From Cohnella abietis (lineage in GTDB: Bacteria > Bacillota > Bacilli > Paenibacillales > Paenibacillaceae), in contig NZ_AP019400.1 of the NCBI RefSeq assembly GCF_004295585.1, positions 587,501-651,500 of the forward strand: 64,000 bases of DNA, given 5' to 3'. Shown piece by piece: positions 1 through 8,336 of the stretch. Position 1 is the first letter of the stretch. Every line of letters starts with the position of its first letter. The notes below the pieces were generated by a model, which saw nothing but the letters and a program-made list of their open reading frames with translations, did no database searches and was not told where the DNA came from. The position numbers were made by a program, and so were the translations under genes.

Positions 1-1
1 G

Positions 2-730
2 TTTATTGGAGGAATTGCTTTAGTTATTACGGGGCTAGTCGACGACGGTTATAAATCAAGGAGCCGTGAATTTCCCGTCTGGCCTAGATTACTCGTTTAC
101 ATAGGAGTTGCATTCATTCCAGTCTGGCAGGGGATAACGATTCAAGGCGTTTCGTTACCATCTTCATCAGCTATGATTCTGTTTTCACCAGCCGTTGCTG
201 CATTATTCACGGTTGTATGGGTATTTTCGCTTATCAATATGCTTAATTTTATCGATGGAATTGATGGATTGGCATCAGGCGTTTGCGTGATATCATCATT
301 GACCCTCTTCGCAGCATCCCTGATTTTTAATCATAACGATACGGCAATGGTAGCCGTTGCATTAGCCGGATCTTGTCTAGCCTTTCTGGCGTATAACTTC
401 CATCCTGCTCGTATTTTCATGGGGGATGCAGGAGCTACATTCTTAGGATTTACGCTGGCAGTAACGGCTATTGACGGCACTCTGAAAGGGGCTACGCTCT
501 TGTCTTTATCAGTTCCCATGCTAGCGCTGGGGGTACCGATTCTAGATACGGTTATCGTGTTTTCTCGAAGGCTGTTAGAGGGAAAAGGTCTTCATCGAGC
601 GGATAACCTCCACACGCATCACAGCTTAATGAAGTGGGGTCTAACCCAAGTGCAGACGGTATCTTTTCTGTACTTAATAGCTACAGTGTTTTCCTTGCTT
701 TCCATCGTAGTCCTGTTAGTTCTGCACTGA
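2..730 (+). CDS. tagO: Undecaprenyl-phosphate glycosyl-1-phosphate transferase, TagO/WecA type (5' truncated by window)
   Basis: Integral membrane enzyme of the MraY/WecA/TagO family, which moves a sugar-1-phosphate (usually GlcNAc-1-P) from a UDP-sugar to undecaprenyl phosphate, the first step of wall teichoic acid or other envelope glycan synthesis. The frame is open from base 2, so the N-terminus lies outside the window. Visible family signatures are the LVDD aspartate pair near the start, the NFIDGIDGLA loop, FMGDAGA, and the histidine-rich HTHH loop near the C-terminus. Several long hydrophobic segments separate these cytosolic loops, and the protein ends in a hydrophobic helix. MraY is less likely because the loops match the GlcNAc-1-P branch better; exact substrate is not provable from sequence. 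Confidence 0.85.
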   Translation, partial: FIGGIALVITGLVDDGYKSRSREFPVWPRLLVYIGVAFIPVWQGITIQGVSLPSSSAMILFSPAVAALFTVVWVFSLINMLNFIDGIDGLASGVCVISSLTLFAASLIFNHNDTAMVAVALAGSCLAFLAYNFHPARIFMGDAGATFLGFTLAVTAIDGTLKGATLLSLSVPMLALGVPILDTVIVFSRRLLEGKGLHRADNLHTHHSLMKWGLTQVQTVSFLYLIATVFSLLSIVVLLVLH

Positions 731-754
731 CGTTCCCCTTGAGCGTGTCAAATA

Positions 755-763
755 TGATACAAT
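755..763 (+). promoter_or_regulatory. Extended -10 promoter for the PucR-type gene
   Basis: TGATACAAT (TGn followed by TACAAT) lies about 45 bases before the start codon at 807. No -35 hexamer with good spacing is seen, as is usual for extended -10 promoters. Confidence 0.4.
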
Positions 764-806
764 GAGCGCATATATCGCTTATTCTCGCTGACAAGGGGCT
801 TCAAGG

Positions 807-1898
807 ATGAATAAAACCAGACTGCAGCAATTAGGGCAGCTTCTGAATGCATCGGTCGTGTCTAAGGTGCTTACAGGAGCAGAGTGGGAACGTGAAGGCG
901 GGAAAAAGAATCCTGAGGTTGGAGATGCTATCCAGCTTAAGAAAGTTTGTCTAATGGTTACTCGTGTAAGCGGAACACAGCTTATATGTATTGAAATAGC
1001 TGCAGAATTAACCTCAGTGGAGAAGCAATTGCTTGGATGGGCCGTTCAGCAAGGCGGAGTGCGTCCTGTATCCAACGCATCGGACCTGGAGCGCCAAGCA
1101 AGGCGTATGGGAGATTGGATTCAACAGTCCGTTACCGCAGGAGAGTGGAGAGCTGAAGTACCTGATCGTATGGAGCTTCGGAATAGATTGTTTGATGGAA
1201 TGGTACCGTTTCTCTTACTGTGCGAGCAGATTGAAGATAAGGAGCCTGCATATGCAGAGCTGGAGAAGACCATTCACTCCTTCATTTCAGATGATACACT
1301 GCTTATTCCGCTAAGAGAGCACGAGTGGCTTATTCTGAGTAGTGATCGGATACTGACTGAAGCCGATAACGAGGGAGATGAGGTGCTGGGCCATGAGGAG
1401 ACCAAAGAGCTCCTAGCTAACCTTGCCGAGGGCCTTCATCAGCTGATTACCGGGGAATGGGGCGGAGAGTGCCATATTGCGGTAGGGGAGCCGATTATTC
1501 CTTCCGAGAGTGTGGTCAGGATTGTTGGTACGTTAAGGGAAACCACATTCCTTGGGCGTAAATTCCATGTGGGAATGCAAGTCCACTTGCCGTGGCTCGT
1601 GCATTTAGAAAGATTGCTAAGCGGAATTCCAGAGATGGTAAGATCTCGATTTGTTGAGGAAATGATGGGTAGACCGGATTTATTCACCGACTCCGAGACA
1701 GTTTCCACGCTGGATGCATTTTTCTCCATGGACTGTAATGTTAGCGAAACGGCCAAAAAGTTATACATTCATCGCAATACTTTATTATATAGATTGGATA
1801 AGATTAAACACGAAGCAGGCTTGGATGTGCGCTCTTTTAACGATGCAGTATTAGTTCGGATCTTATTGCTATTGTACAAAGTCACGAAAAGGAAATGA
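807..1898 (+). CDS. PucR/CdaR-type helix-turn-helix transcriptional regulator
   Basis: A 363-residue regulator with the PucR C-terminal helix-turn-helix at about residues 307-360, recognised by the pattern [20 protein letters not shown] followed by DKI. The N-terminal two thirds have no catalytic motif that I recognise and probably form the sensing and dimerising part, as in CdaR/PucR proteins that respond to sugar acids or purine metabolites. Start ATG 807 is preceded by a purine-rich AAGGGG/AAGG stretch. It sits directly upstream of a sugar-importer ATPase, so a link with sugar uptake is possible, but the sequence does not show the effector or the target. Confidence 0.8.
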   Translation: MNKTRLQQLGQLLNASVVSKVLTGAEWEREGGKKNPEVGDAIQLKKVCLMVTRVSGTQLICIEIAAELTSVEKQLLGWAVQQGGVRPVSNASDLERQARRMGDWIQQSVTAGEWRAEVPDRMELRNRLFDGMVPFLLLCEQIEDKEPAYAELEKTIHSFISDDTLLIPLREHEWLILSSDRILTEADNEGDEVLGHEETKELLANLAEGLHQLITGEWGGECHIAVGEPIIPSESVVRIVGTLRETTFLGRKFHVGMQVHLPWLVHLERLLSGIPEMVRSRFVEEMMGRPDLFTDSETVSTLDAFFSMDCNVSETAKKLYIHRNTLLYRLDKIKHEAGLDVRSFNDAVLVRILLLLYKVTKRK

Positions 1899-1989
1899 AT
1901 TTTTTGTACGGTTTGTGCATAGTCATTTTACCCTAGTGTGGGTTAAGATAAGTCTGTACCTTCAAACGGATTTTAGGGGGAAATGTACA

Positions 1990-3111
1990 ATGGCAGGCGT
2001 TCGCTTAGAAAATGTGTACAAAAAATATGCAGGTACTGATAAAGCATCAGTAACCGACTTTAACCTGGATATCCAGGACAAAGAATTTCTAGTTCTCGTT
2101 GGTCCTTCCGGTTGCGGTAAATCGACCACACTGCGTATGATCGCAGGTCTTGAAGAAATTTCCGAAGGCAAACTGTACATTGGCGATCGCGTCGTTAACG
2201 ACGTAGCACCGAAAGATCGCGATATCGCGATGGTATTCCAATCGTACGCTTTGTACCCTCATATGAACGTTTATCAAAACATGGCATTCGGTCTGAAATT
2301 GCGTAAATTCCGCAAAGACGAAATCGATCGCCGCGTACGTGAAGCTGCACGCACACTCGAAATCGAGCATTTGCTTGAGCGTAAACCGAAAGCTCTTTCC
2401 GGGGGACAACGTCAACGTGTTGCCTTGGGTCGTGCAATCGTACGTGAACCGCAAGTTTTCTTGATGGATGAGCCGCTTTCCAACTTGGATGCGAAATTGC
2501 GTACACAAATGCGCGCTAACATCAGTAAGTTGATGAAGCGTCTTGAAACTACTTGTATCTATGTAACGCATGACCAAACAGAAGCAATGACAATGGGCGA
2601 TCGTATCGTTGTTATGAAGGACGGCTTTATTCAACAAGCTGGTTCTCCTGACGAGCTTTACAACCACCCTCTTAACCTGTTCGTTGCAGGCTTCATGGGA
2701 GCTCCTTCCATGAACTTCATTACAGGTCAACTTGTTGAAGAAGGCGGAGCAGTACGTTTCCGTGCTACTGGCTTCAACGTTGAAATTCCAGAAGGCAGAG
2801 CGAAAGCACTTCGTGGTAAGGGCTATATCGGCCGCGAAATCATTCTTGGAATTCGTCCAGAAGATTTGCACGAAGAGCCAGTATTCATCGAAGCTTCTCC
2901 GAACAGTGTTGTTAACGCAACAATTGAAGTTTCTGAGAACCTTGGTCACGAAATGTTCCTTTACTTGAACGGTTTGGGTAAAGACAACGTTATCGCTCGT
3001 GTTGACGGACGTTCCGGTCTTCGTGATAACCAAAACATTAAGCTTGCTCTTGATATGAACAAGATTCATATCTTTGATAAAGAATCAGAGCTTAACATTT
3101 TCGAAAACTAA
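1990..3111 (+). CDS. msmX: Sugar ABC transporter ATPase, UgpC/MsmX type
   Basis: ATP-hydrolysing subunit (373 aa) of a CUT1 carbohydrate importer. MsmX-type proteins energise several sugar permeases that lack their own ATPase. Walker [10 protein letters not shown] begins near residue 38, the signature LSGGQRQR near 135 and the Walker [12 protein letters not shown] follows; a C-terminal MalK-like TOBE/OB region (about 240-373) contains [10 protein letters not shown]. The ATG at 1990 is chosen because the strong site AGGGGG lies just upstream at 1975-1980, and an in-frame upstream extension lacks both a ribosome site and homology. No permease gene is adjacent, which fits a shared, multitasking ATPase. 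Codon choice is strongly biased, suggesting high expression. A hairpin terminator follows, so it appears to end its transcript. Confidence 0.9.
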   Translation: MAGVRLENVYKKYAGTDKASVTDFNLDIQDKEFLVLVGPSGCGKSTTLRMIAGLEEISEGKLYIGDRVVNDVAPKDRDIAMVFQSYALYPHMNVYQNMAFGLKLRKFRKDEIDRRVREAARTLEIEHLLERKPKALSGGQRQRVALGRAIVREPQVFLMDEPLSNLDAKLRTQMRANISKLMKRLETTCIYVTHDQTEAMTMGDRIVVMKDGFIQQAGSPDELYNHPLNLFVAGFMGAPSMNFITGQLVEEGGAVRFRATGFNVEIPEGRAKALRGKGYIGREIILGIRPEDLHEEPVFIEASPNSVVNATIEVSENLGHEMFLYLNGLGKDNVIARVDGRSGLRDNQNIKLALDMNKIHIFDKESELNIFEN

Positions 3112-3128
3112 TATTCGACTTGAGCGGA

Positions 3129-3160
3129 AACCGTTCGGCCAATGGCCGGGCGGTTTTCTT
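3129..3160 (+). terminator. Rho-independent terminator after msmX
   Basis: Inverted repeat AACCG-TTC-GGCC / GGCC-GGG-CGGTT with an AAT loop, followed by TTTTCTT. It isolates msmX from hprK. Confidence 0.85.
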
Positions 3161-3222
3161 CATTATTTAGTCCAAATAAGACATAGCGAAAACAGTTTAT
3201 GCTTGCTATTGTAAACCTTTAA

Positions 3223-3251
3223 TTGATTTGTATGTTTTTTTTGGTTACGAT
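3223..3251 (+). promoter_or_regulatory. Likely sigma-A promoter of the hprK operon
   Basis: TTGATT (3223-3228), 17-base spacer, TACGAT (3246-3251), ending about 35 bases before hprK. Confidence 0.45.
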
Positions 3252-3285
3252 AAGTAGGTGAATTTAGGAAAAAAGGAGCTGTACG

Positions 3286-4218
3286 ATGGCTAAAAAAGTG
3301 AGAGTATCGGAGCTCGTGCAGCAATTTCATCTGGAAATTGTCGCAGGCGAGGACGGCCTGAAGAGAACAATTGTTACGGATGACTTAAATCGTCCAGGCC
3401 TGGAAATGGCAGGTTACTTTAACTATTACCCAATGGATCGGGCGCAGATGCTTGGCCGAACAGAGCTTGCGTTTCTGGAGACGTTAACTTCAGAGGAAAG
3501 AAAAGATCGCATGGAGCGTCTATGCCATGAGGAAACACCTTGTATTATTATTACAAGGGGACTTGAAACTCCGAACGAGCTAATTGAGATTGCTAATGAA
3601 CGACATTTTCCCGTACTTAGAAGCTCGGTGGCCACAACGATACTTCTCAGCCGGATTACGAACTTTCTGGAGAAGAAGCTGGCTCCATCAGCTACTATTC
3701 ATGGTGTACTTGTCGATGTATATGGAGTAGGGATGCTCATTACTGGCGGCAGCGGAATTGGGAAAAGCGAGACGGCGCTGGAACTTGTTAAGCGTGGTCA
3801 TCGTCTAATTGCTGATGACGCAGTGGAAATTCGTCAAACATCAGATAATAACTTGTTCGGCACGGCACCGGATTTGATCCGTCACCTGCTTGAAATTCGT
3901 GGACTAGGCATTCTGAATGTAATGACCTTGTTCGGGGCCGGCGCAGTTCGGAATCAGACAAGCATAAGCTTGGTTGTGAAGCTGGAAAACTGGCAGCAGG
4001 ATAAACAATATGACCGTCTAGGCTTGGATGAGGAGACGACCAAGATTATTGAGACGGAAGTACCGCTATTAACGGTTCCTGTTCGTCCTGGACGGAACTT
4101 AGCGGTTATCCTTGAAGTAGCGGCTATGAATTTCCGTCTGAAACGGATGGGCTATAATGCAGCGCTACAATTTACGAATAAATTGACTGAAGCGATTTCC
4201 GAAGAAGATTACGAATAA
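3286..4218 (+). CDS. hprK: HPr kinase/phosphorylase
   Basis: Bifunctional enzyme (310 aa) that phosphorylates Ser46 of HPr and Crh when glycolytic intermediates are high and reverses this by phosphorolysis, yielding pyrophosphate; it is the sensor of carbon catabolite repression in Firmicutes. The N-terminal domain covers about 1-130. The P-loop GGSGIGKSE begins near residue 154, and the second family signature [15 protein letters not shown] begins near 203. Length is standard. An AAAAGGAG site precedes ATG 3286. It heads the conserved cluster hprK-lgt-ppaX-yvoF. A likely substrate, an HPr paralogue with Ser46, is encoded at 25913. Confidence 0.97.
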   Translation: MAKKVRVSELVQQFHLEIVAGEDGLKRTIVTDDLNRPGLEMAGYFNYYPMDRAQMLGRTELAFLETLTSEERKDRMERLCHEETPCIIITRGLETPNELIEIANERHFPVLRSSVATTILLSRITNFLEKKLAPSATIHGVLVDVYGVGMLITGGSGIGKSETALELVKRGHRLIADDAVEIRQTSDNNLFGTAPDLIRHLLEIRGLGILNVMTLFGAGAVRNQTSISLVVKLENWQQDKQYDRLGLDEETTKIIETEVPLLTVPVRPGRNLAVILEVAAMNFRLKRMGYNAALQFTNKLTEAISEEDYE

Positions 4219-4235
4219 CTTAATGGAGGATGACC

Positions 4236-5240
4236 ATGTTTACTATGCTATTGGATCCAATTGCATTTACGCTTGGACCGTTGACGGTTCATTGGTACGG
4301 TATTGTGCTAGGACTGGCAGCCCTTTCCGGGTTGTTGATAGCGGTTCGGGAGGGAAAACGCTTCGGGCTTAGCCCGGACTTTTTCCTCGACTTAATGCTC
4401 TTTGGGGTACCATCCTCAATTATAGCTGCTCGATTGTATTATGTAGCTTTCAAATGGGGCTATTATAAAGACCATCTAGGCGAGATCTTTCAGATATGGA
4501 ATGGCGGTATCGCGATATATGGTGCATTGATTGGAGCATTGGTGTGCGGATTTTTCTACATTCGTGCGAAAGGCTTCGACTTCTGGCGTATCGTTGATAT
4601 TTGTGCCCCATCCTTGCTCATTGGTCAAATGATTGGACGTTGGGGTAACTTCATTAATCAGGAAGCTTATGGCGGAGATGTTGATCGGTCTTTCCTGAGT
4701 AATACGCTGCATATTCCTTCGTTCATTGTAAACCAAATGAATGTTAACGGAACTTACCATCATCCAACATTTCTCTATGAGTCACTATGGAGCTTGTTGG
4801 GCTTAGTTATTCTTTTTGTTATTCGTCGTCGTAAGTTTCTCCGTGAGGGAGAATTATTTTTCATATACTTCATCTGGTATTCAATCGGTCGGTTCTTCAT
4901 TGAAGCGCTTCGTACGGATAGCTTAGCATTTAAGGGTCCAGCATGGCTGGAATCATTAGTAAATGGGCTCTGGTCTCCGATGACGACAGTATTCGAGCAG
5001 GGCTATCTGAACCCAGCAGAAGGTAATATCCGGATTTCACAGCTACTGGCGCTTCTCATTATTATTGCTGGTATAGTGCTAATTATCGTTCGTCGTAAGA
5101 TGGGACTTGCCAAACAAAGGTATACAGATCCTCTTATTAATCATAAGAAAAAGGCAGAGACCAATGAAACTTTGGTGAAAGAGGAAACGGAGACAACTAA
5201 GGATGACGGAAAGAAAGAAGATAACGACCGTCCTGTTTGA
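4236..5240 (+). CDS. lgt: Prolipoprotein diacylglyceryl transferase
   Basis: Membrane enzyme that transfers diacylglycerol from phosphatidylglycerol to the lipobox cysteine of prolipoproteins. The signature GRWGNFINQEAYGG begins near residue 134, with the family's hydrophobic helices and the early HWYGI motif. GGAGG at 4225-4229 sets the start at ATG 4236 (334 aa); the ATG at 4230 is too close to that site. The C-terminus carries an unusually long, highly charged Lys/Glu-rich tail (about the last 45 residues), beyond the core enzyme. The 3' end overlaps ppaX by 38 bases. A substrate with the lipobox LAGC is encoded at 37766. Confidence 0.96.
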   Translation: MFTMLLDPIAFTLGPLTVHWYGIVLGLAALSGLLIAVREGKRFGLSPDFFLDLMLFGVPSSIIAARLYYVAFKWGYYKDHLGEIFQIWNGGIAIYGALIGALVCGFFYIRAKGFDFWRIVDICAPSLLIGQMIGRWGNFINQEAYGGDVDRSFLSNTLHIPSFIVNQMNVNGTYHHPTFLYESLWSLLGLVILFVIRRRKFLREGELFFIYFIWYSIGRFFIEALRTDSLAFKGPAWLESLVNGLWSPMTTVFEQGYLNPAEGNIRISQLLALLIIIAGIVLIIVRRKMGLAKQRYTDPLINHKKKAETNETLVKEETETTKDDGKKEDNDRPV

Positions 5241-5871
5241 TTTGGATGGGACGATTATTGATACGAACGAGCTCATTATCCAGTCCTTTCTTCATGCGCT
5301 GAAGGGAGTAGTGCCCGAAAGCTTTGGGAGAGAGCATATCATTCCGAGTATGGGACAGCCGCTTACTATGCAGCTACAGCAATTCTCAGGACAAAATGAT
5401 GTCGCTTTGCTAACTCAGGCTTATCGGGACTATAATCACCTCCGGCATGACGAGATGGTATCGTTATTTGCCGGAGTGGCCCATGTTGTTCCGCGTTTGC
5501 ATCATGCAGGGATACGGCTTGGTATCGTTACAACTAAGATGAGGGCAACGACTATTCGAGCATTGGATTTGTTGGGGCTTCATACTTATATGGAAACTAT
5601 CGTTACTTTAGATGATGTAGAGCATGCGAAGCCGCATCCTGAGCCGGTAGCCAAGGCCATTCAGGCGTTAGGCTCAAATCCCGCAGAAACACTAATGGTC
5701 GGAGACAGCTCCGTTGATATGGAATCAGCTATTGCCGCGGGGGCTATACCCGTAGGAGTTGCATGGTCATTAAAAGGGGAAGAGCATTTGTTCAAATCGG
5801 GTGCTGCGCATATGCTACACGAAATGAATGAGCTTCTTGTCCTTTGCGGAATTGAGGGTGTGAATGCTTGA
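5203..5871 (+). CDS. ppaX: Pyrophosphatase PpaX (HAD family)
   Basis: HAD-superfamily phosphatase of 222 residues. In Bacillus PpaX hydrolyses the pyrophosphate released by HprK during dephosphorylation of P-Ser-HPr, and the gene position right after hprK-lgt supports that role. Motif I is FDLDGT with Asp13 and Asp15, motif II is in VTTK, and motif IV is VGDSSVDMESAIAAG. The start at 5203 lies inside lgt, giving a 38-base overlap and translational coupling. A generic phosphoglycolate phosphatase would share these motifs, so the name rests mainly on synteny. Confidence 0.88.
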   Translation: MTERKKITTVLFDLDGTIIDTNELIIQSFLHALKGVVPESFGREHIIPSMGQPLTMQLQQFSGQNDVALLTQAYRDYNHLRHDEMVSLFAGVAHVVPRLHHAGIRLGIVTTKMRATTIRALDLLGLHTYMETIVTLDDVEHAKPHPEPVAKAIQALGSNPAETLMVGDSSVDMESAIAAGAIPVGVAWSLKGEEHLFKSGAAHMLHEMNELLVLCGIEGVNA

Positions 5872-6356
5872 GAAACGTTGAGCGGTATCCGGTGGAAGGA
5901 CCGAATGCGCTTTGGCAAATGTATCGGACGATATCGCGGTTTAAAGCGGTCCGCAATTTTGTATTCATACAAATAACGCGATATTGTCCGAGCTTGCCCG
6001 TGAAGAATTGGATTTACAGACGTGTACTTGGCATGAGGGTCGGGCGTCATACGGCGTTTGCCCTTATGGTAATGGTAGACGTCTTTTTTCCAGAGCGCAT
6101 ATCAATTGGTGATAATTCAATAGTTGGTTATAATTCAACCTTGCTCACTCACGAGTATTTAATTAAGGAATACCGCTTGGGTCATATCAAGATTGGCTCT
6201 AATGTTATGATTGGCGCTAATGTAACGATACTGCCTGGGGTAACCATTGGAGATGGAGCCGTTGTTGCTGCGGGTTCAGTTGTCCATAAGGATGTTGCTC
6301 CGGGAGCCTTTGTTGGTGGGAACCCAATAAGAGTAATTGAACGAAGTAGCAACTAA
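5868..6356 (+). CDS. yvoF: Left-handed beta-helix (hexapeptide) acyltransferase, YvoF-like
   Basis: Putative O-acetyltransferase of 162 residues. Hexapeptide-repeat segments such as ISIGDNSIVG, IGSNVMIGANVTI and IGDGAVVAAGSVV form the left-handed beta helix of the LbH acyltransferase family, and a GNPIRVI motif near the end is typical of maltose/galactoside-type acetyltransferases. The start is TTG 5868, overlapping the ppaX stop by four bases (TTGA), so translation is coupled. The acceptor is unknown; the neighbouring envelope genes make a cell-wall glycan possible. This is the fourth gene of the conserved hprK cluster. Confidence 0.85.
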   Translation: MRNVERYPVEGPNALWQMYRTISRFKAVRNFVFIQITRYCPSLPVKNWIYRRVLGMRVGRHTAFALMVMVDVFFPERISIGDNSIVGYNSTLLTHEYLIKEYRLGHIKIGSNVMIGANVTILPGVTIGDGAVVAAGSVVHKDVAPGAFVGGNPIRVIERSSN

Positions 6357-6408
6357 TCGTGTATATTAATCGTATATATACCTGATATAGAGAAAGAGGG
6401 AGGGTATT

Positions 6409-8307
6409 ATGGCAACCACGACAGCTACTACATCAAATGGACATCGAGGATCGGTGTTCATATTGGTCTATGTATTGATAATGTTAAAGATGATGCTATT
6501 TCGTCATTTTATTTATGATGGCTTTCAGCTTGGTGGCATTTGGGCGGATATGGTCGCTGTTCTAGCTTTAATATGTATCGTTGAGCTTGTAACAACACCG
6601 AGATGGAAAGGGCTTGTTTTCGGAGTGATAAGCAGTATTATATCGCTTCTATTATTTGCTTCGACGGTATACTTTAACTACTATAGTACAGTGCCGATCT
6701 ATACTGCTCTCCAAGGGATAGGCCAGGTTGGTCAAATCGGGGATAGCATTGCATCTTCTATCGAGATTACGAACTACCTTTATTTCCTAGATATTGTCGT
6801 GTTAATTATTTATTACGCTTACAAAAGATTTAAAGGGGATAGAGTACAAGGACGGAAGCATATTGCCAAACGCTGGCACGTTCTGACCGCCCTCGCAGTA
6901 TGTTTGATTTTATCTGGCTTTTATATTAAAAGTGATAAGAAAATAGCGAATGAGCTTGTGCAGGCGGAAAGCCTAGGGTTTCTGAATTATCAAATCACTG
7001 CTGCGATTAAGGTGAACGAGGAACCAAAGAGTGTAGCAAATGAAAACGAAATGACGATCGCAACCTCAGTGATGAAGCTGCAGGATGATCAATTTAAGGA
7101 ACAAGCTTCCGGGTCACCAGCTCAGCCGATCACTCCTAAATATTTTGGTGTCGCTAAAGGGAAAAATGTTATTGTCATCCAGATGGAGGCTTTTCAGAAT
7201 TTTGCGATTAACTTATCTGTGAATGGACAAGTTATTACGCCGGTATTGAACTCACTTTCTGAGAGGGGGTTCTATTTCCCCCACTTCTTCCAACAGATAG
7301 GGCAAGGTAATACTTCAGATGCAGAGTTTATGTCTAATGCATCTATCTATCCTACAGGTGTTACGGCTATGTCCAAAGGCTATGGAGATCGAACCGTGCC
7401 TAGCCTGCCAAGACTTCTGAAGAAGGAAAATTACGTTTCAAATACGTTCCATGTTAATGATGTGACCTTCTGGGATCGTGATAAAATGTACCCAGCGCTC
7501 GGATTTGATCATTATTATGATAAACCCTTCTACGAAAATGATAATTTCAATGGATTTGGAGCTTCTGACATTGAACTCTATAAAGTAGGGGTCGAAAAGC
7601 TTAAAGAACTGAACGACAAGAACGTACCCTTCTACGCACAATTTATAACAGCATCTAGCCATCATCCTTTTAAGGTGCCTGCACAGCTGAAGCGAATTAC
7701 AATGCCTGAGTCGCTAGAAGGAACCCAGCTAGGCAATTATTTGACTGCCCTTAACTATACAGACTATGCGATAGGTCAACTAATAGAGGACCTTAAGGCT
7801 AATGGAATGTGGGATGATACGATTTTGGTCATATACGGTGATCATTTCGGTCTGCAGCCTAAGGATAATGATGTTAATTGGGTTGGTCAGCAATTAGGGA
7901 TCAAATACAATGAACGCGTTAGTCGTTTTAACATTCCTTTGATTGTTAATGTACCAGGAGTAGAGGGAGAAGTAAGAGGACTGGTTGGTGGACAGGTTGA
8001 TATTATGCCGACAATAGCCAATCTGTTGGGTATTTCTCTGGAGAAAGAGGGCTTCACTGCGTTTGGACATGACTTGTTCAATATTGAGCATAATGTTATT
8101 GGGATGAGGTATTATCTCCCTACGGGGTCCTTCTTTAACGATGAAATACTATTCGTACCAGGTAAAGGATTCGATGATGGAACCGCTGTAAATATTAGAA
8201 CATTGCAGCCGGTAGATGATTTTAGCAAATATCGCAAGGATTACGATTACATTATGGGATTATTAAAGCTTTCGGATAAATATGCTCATATGCTTCCTCA
8301 TTCGTAG
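6409..8307 (+). CDS. Lipoteichoic acid synthase-like membrane sulfatase
   Basis: A 632-residue LtaS-family protein, which polymerises glycerol-phosphate from phosphatidylglycerol on the outer face of the membrane. Five hydrophobic segments fill about the first 190 residues, followed by a linker and an extracellular sulfatase-like domain. The nucleophile is probably Thr302 in GNTSDAEF; metal ligands appear in QMEAFQNF (Glu near 259) and YGDHFG (Asp478-His479). A GGAGGG ribosome site precedes ATG 6409. It is about the usual length for LtaS/YfnI/YqgS paralogues, and I cannot tell which paralogue it is. Its neighbour upstream is an envelope-type acyltransferase. Confidence 0.9.
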   Translation: MATTTATTSNGHRGSVFILVYVLIMLKMMLFRHFIYDGFQLGGIWADMVAVLALICIVELVTTPRWKGLVFGVISSIISLLLFASTVYFNYYSTVPIYTALQGIGQVGQIGDSIASSIEITNYLYFLDIVVLIIYYAYKRFKGDRVQGRKHIAKRWHVLTALAVCLILSGFYIKSDKKIANELVQAESLGFLNYQITAAIKVNEEPKSVANENEMTIATSVMKLQDDQFKEQASGSPAQPITPKYFGVAKGKNVIVIQMEAFQNFAINLSVNGQVITPVLNSLSERGFYFPHFFQQIGQGNTSDAEFMSNASIYPTGVTAMSKGYGDRTVPSLPRLLKKENYVSNTFHVNDVTFWDRDKMYPALGFDHYYDKPFYENDNFNGFGASDIELYKVGVEKLKELNDKNVPFYAQFITASSHHPFKVPAQLKRITMPESLEGTQLGNYLTALNYTDYAIGQLIEDLKANGMWDDTILVIYGDHFGLQPKDNDVNWVGQQLGIKYNERVSRFNIPLIVNVPGVEGEVRGLVGGQVDIMPTIANLLGISLEKEGFTAFGHDLFNIEHNVIGMRYYLPTGSFFNDEILFVPGKGFDDGTAVNIRTLQPVDDFSKYRKDYDYIMGLLKLSDKYAHMLPHS

Positions 8308-8336
8308 CTACATCAACTAAGAAGGAGTGTGCTTAA

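Noticed and set aside
2089..3069. 326-residue open frame on the minus strand opposite msmX
   Set aside because: It lies wholly antisense to a gene with strong codon bias, has no ribosome site and reads as low-meaning sequence; the frame is open because of the codon bias of msmX.
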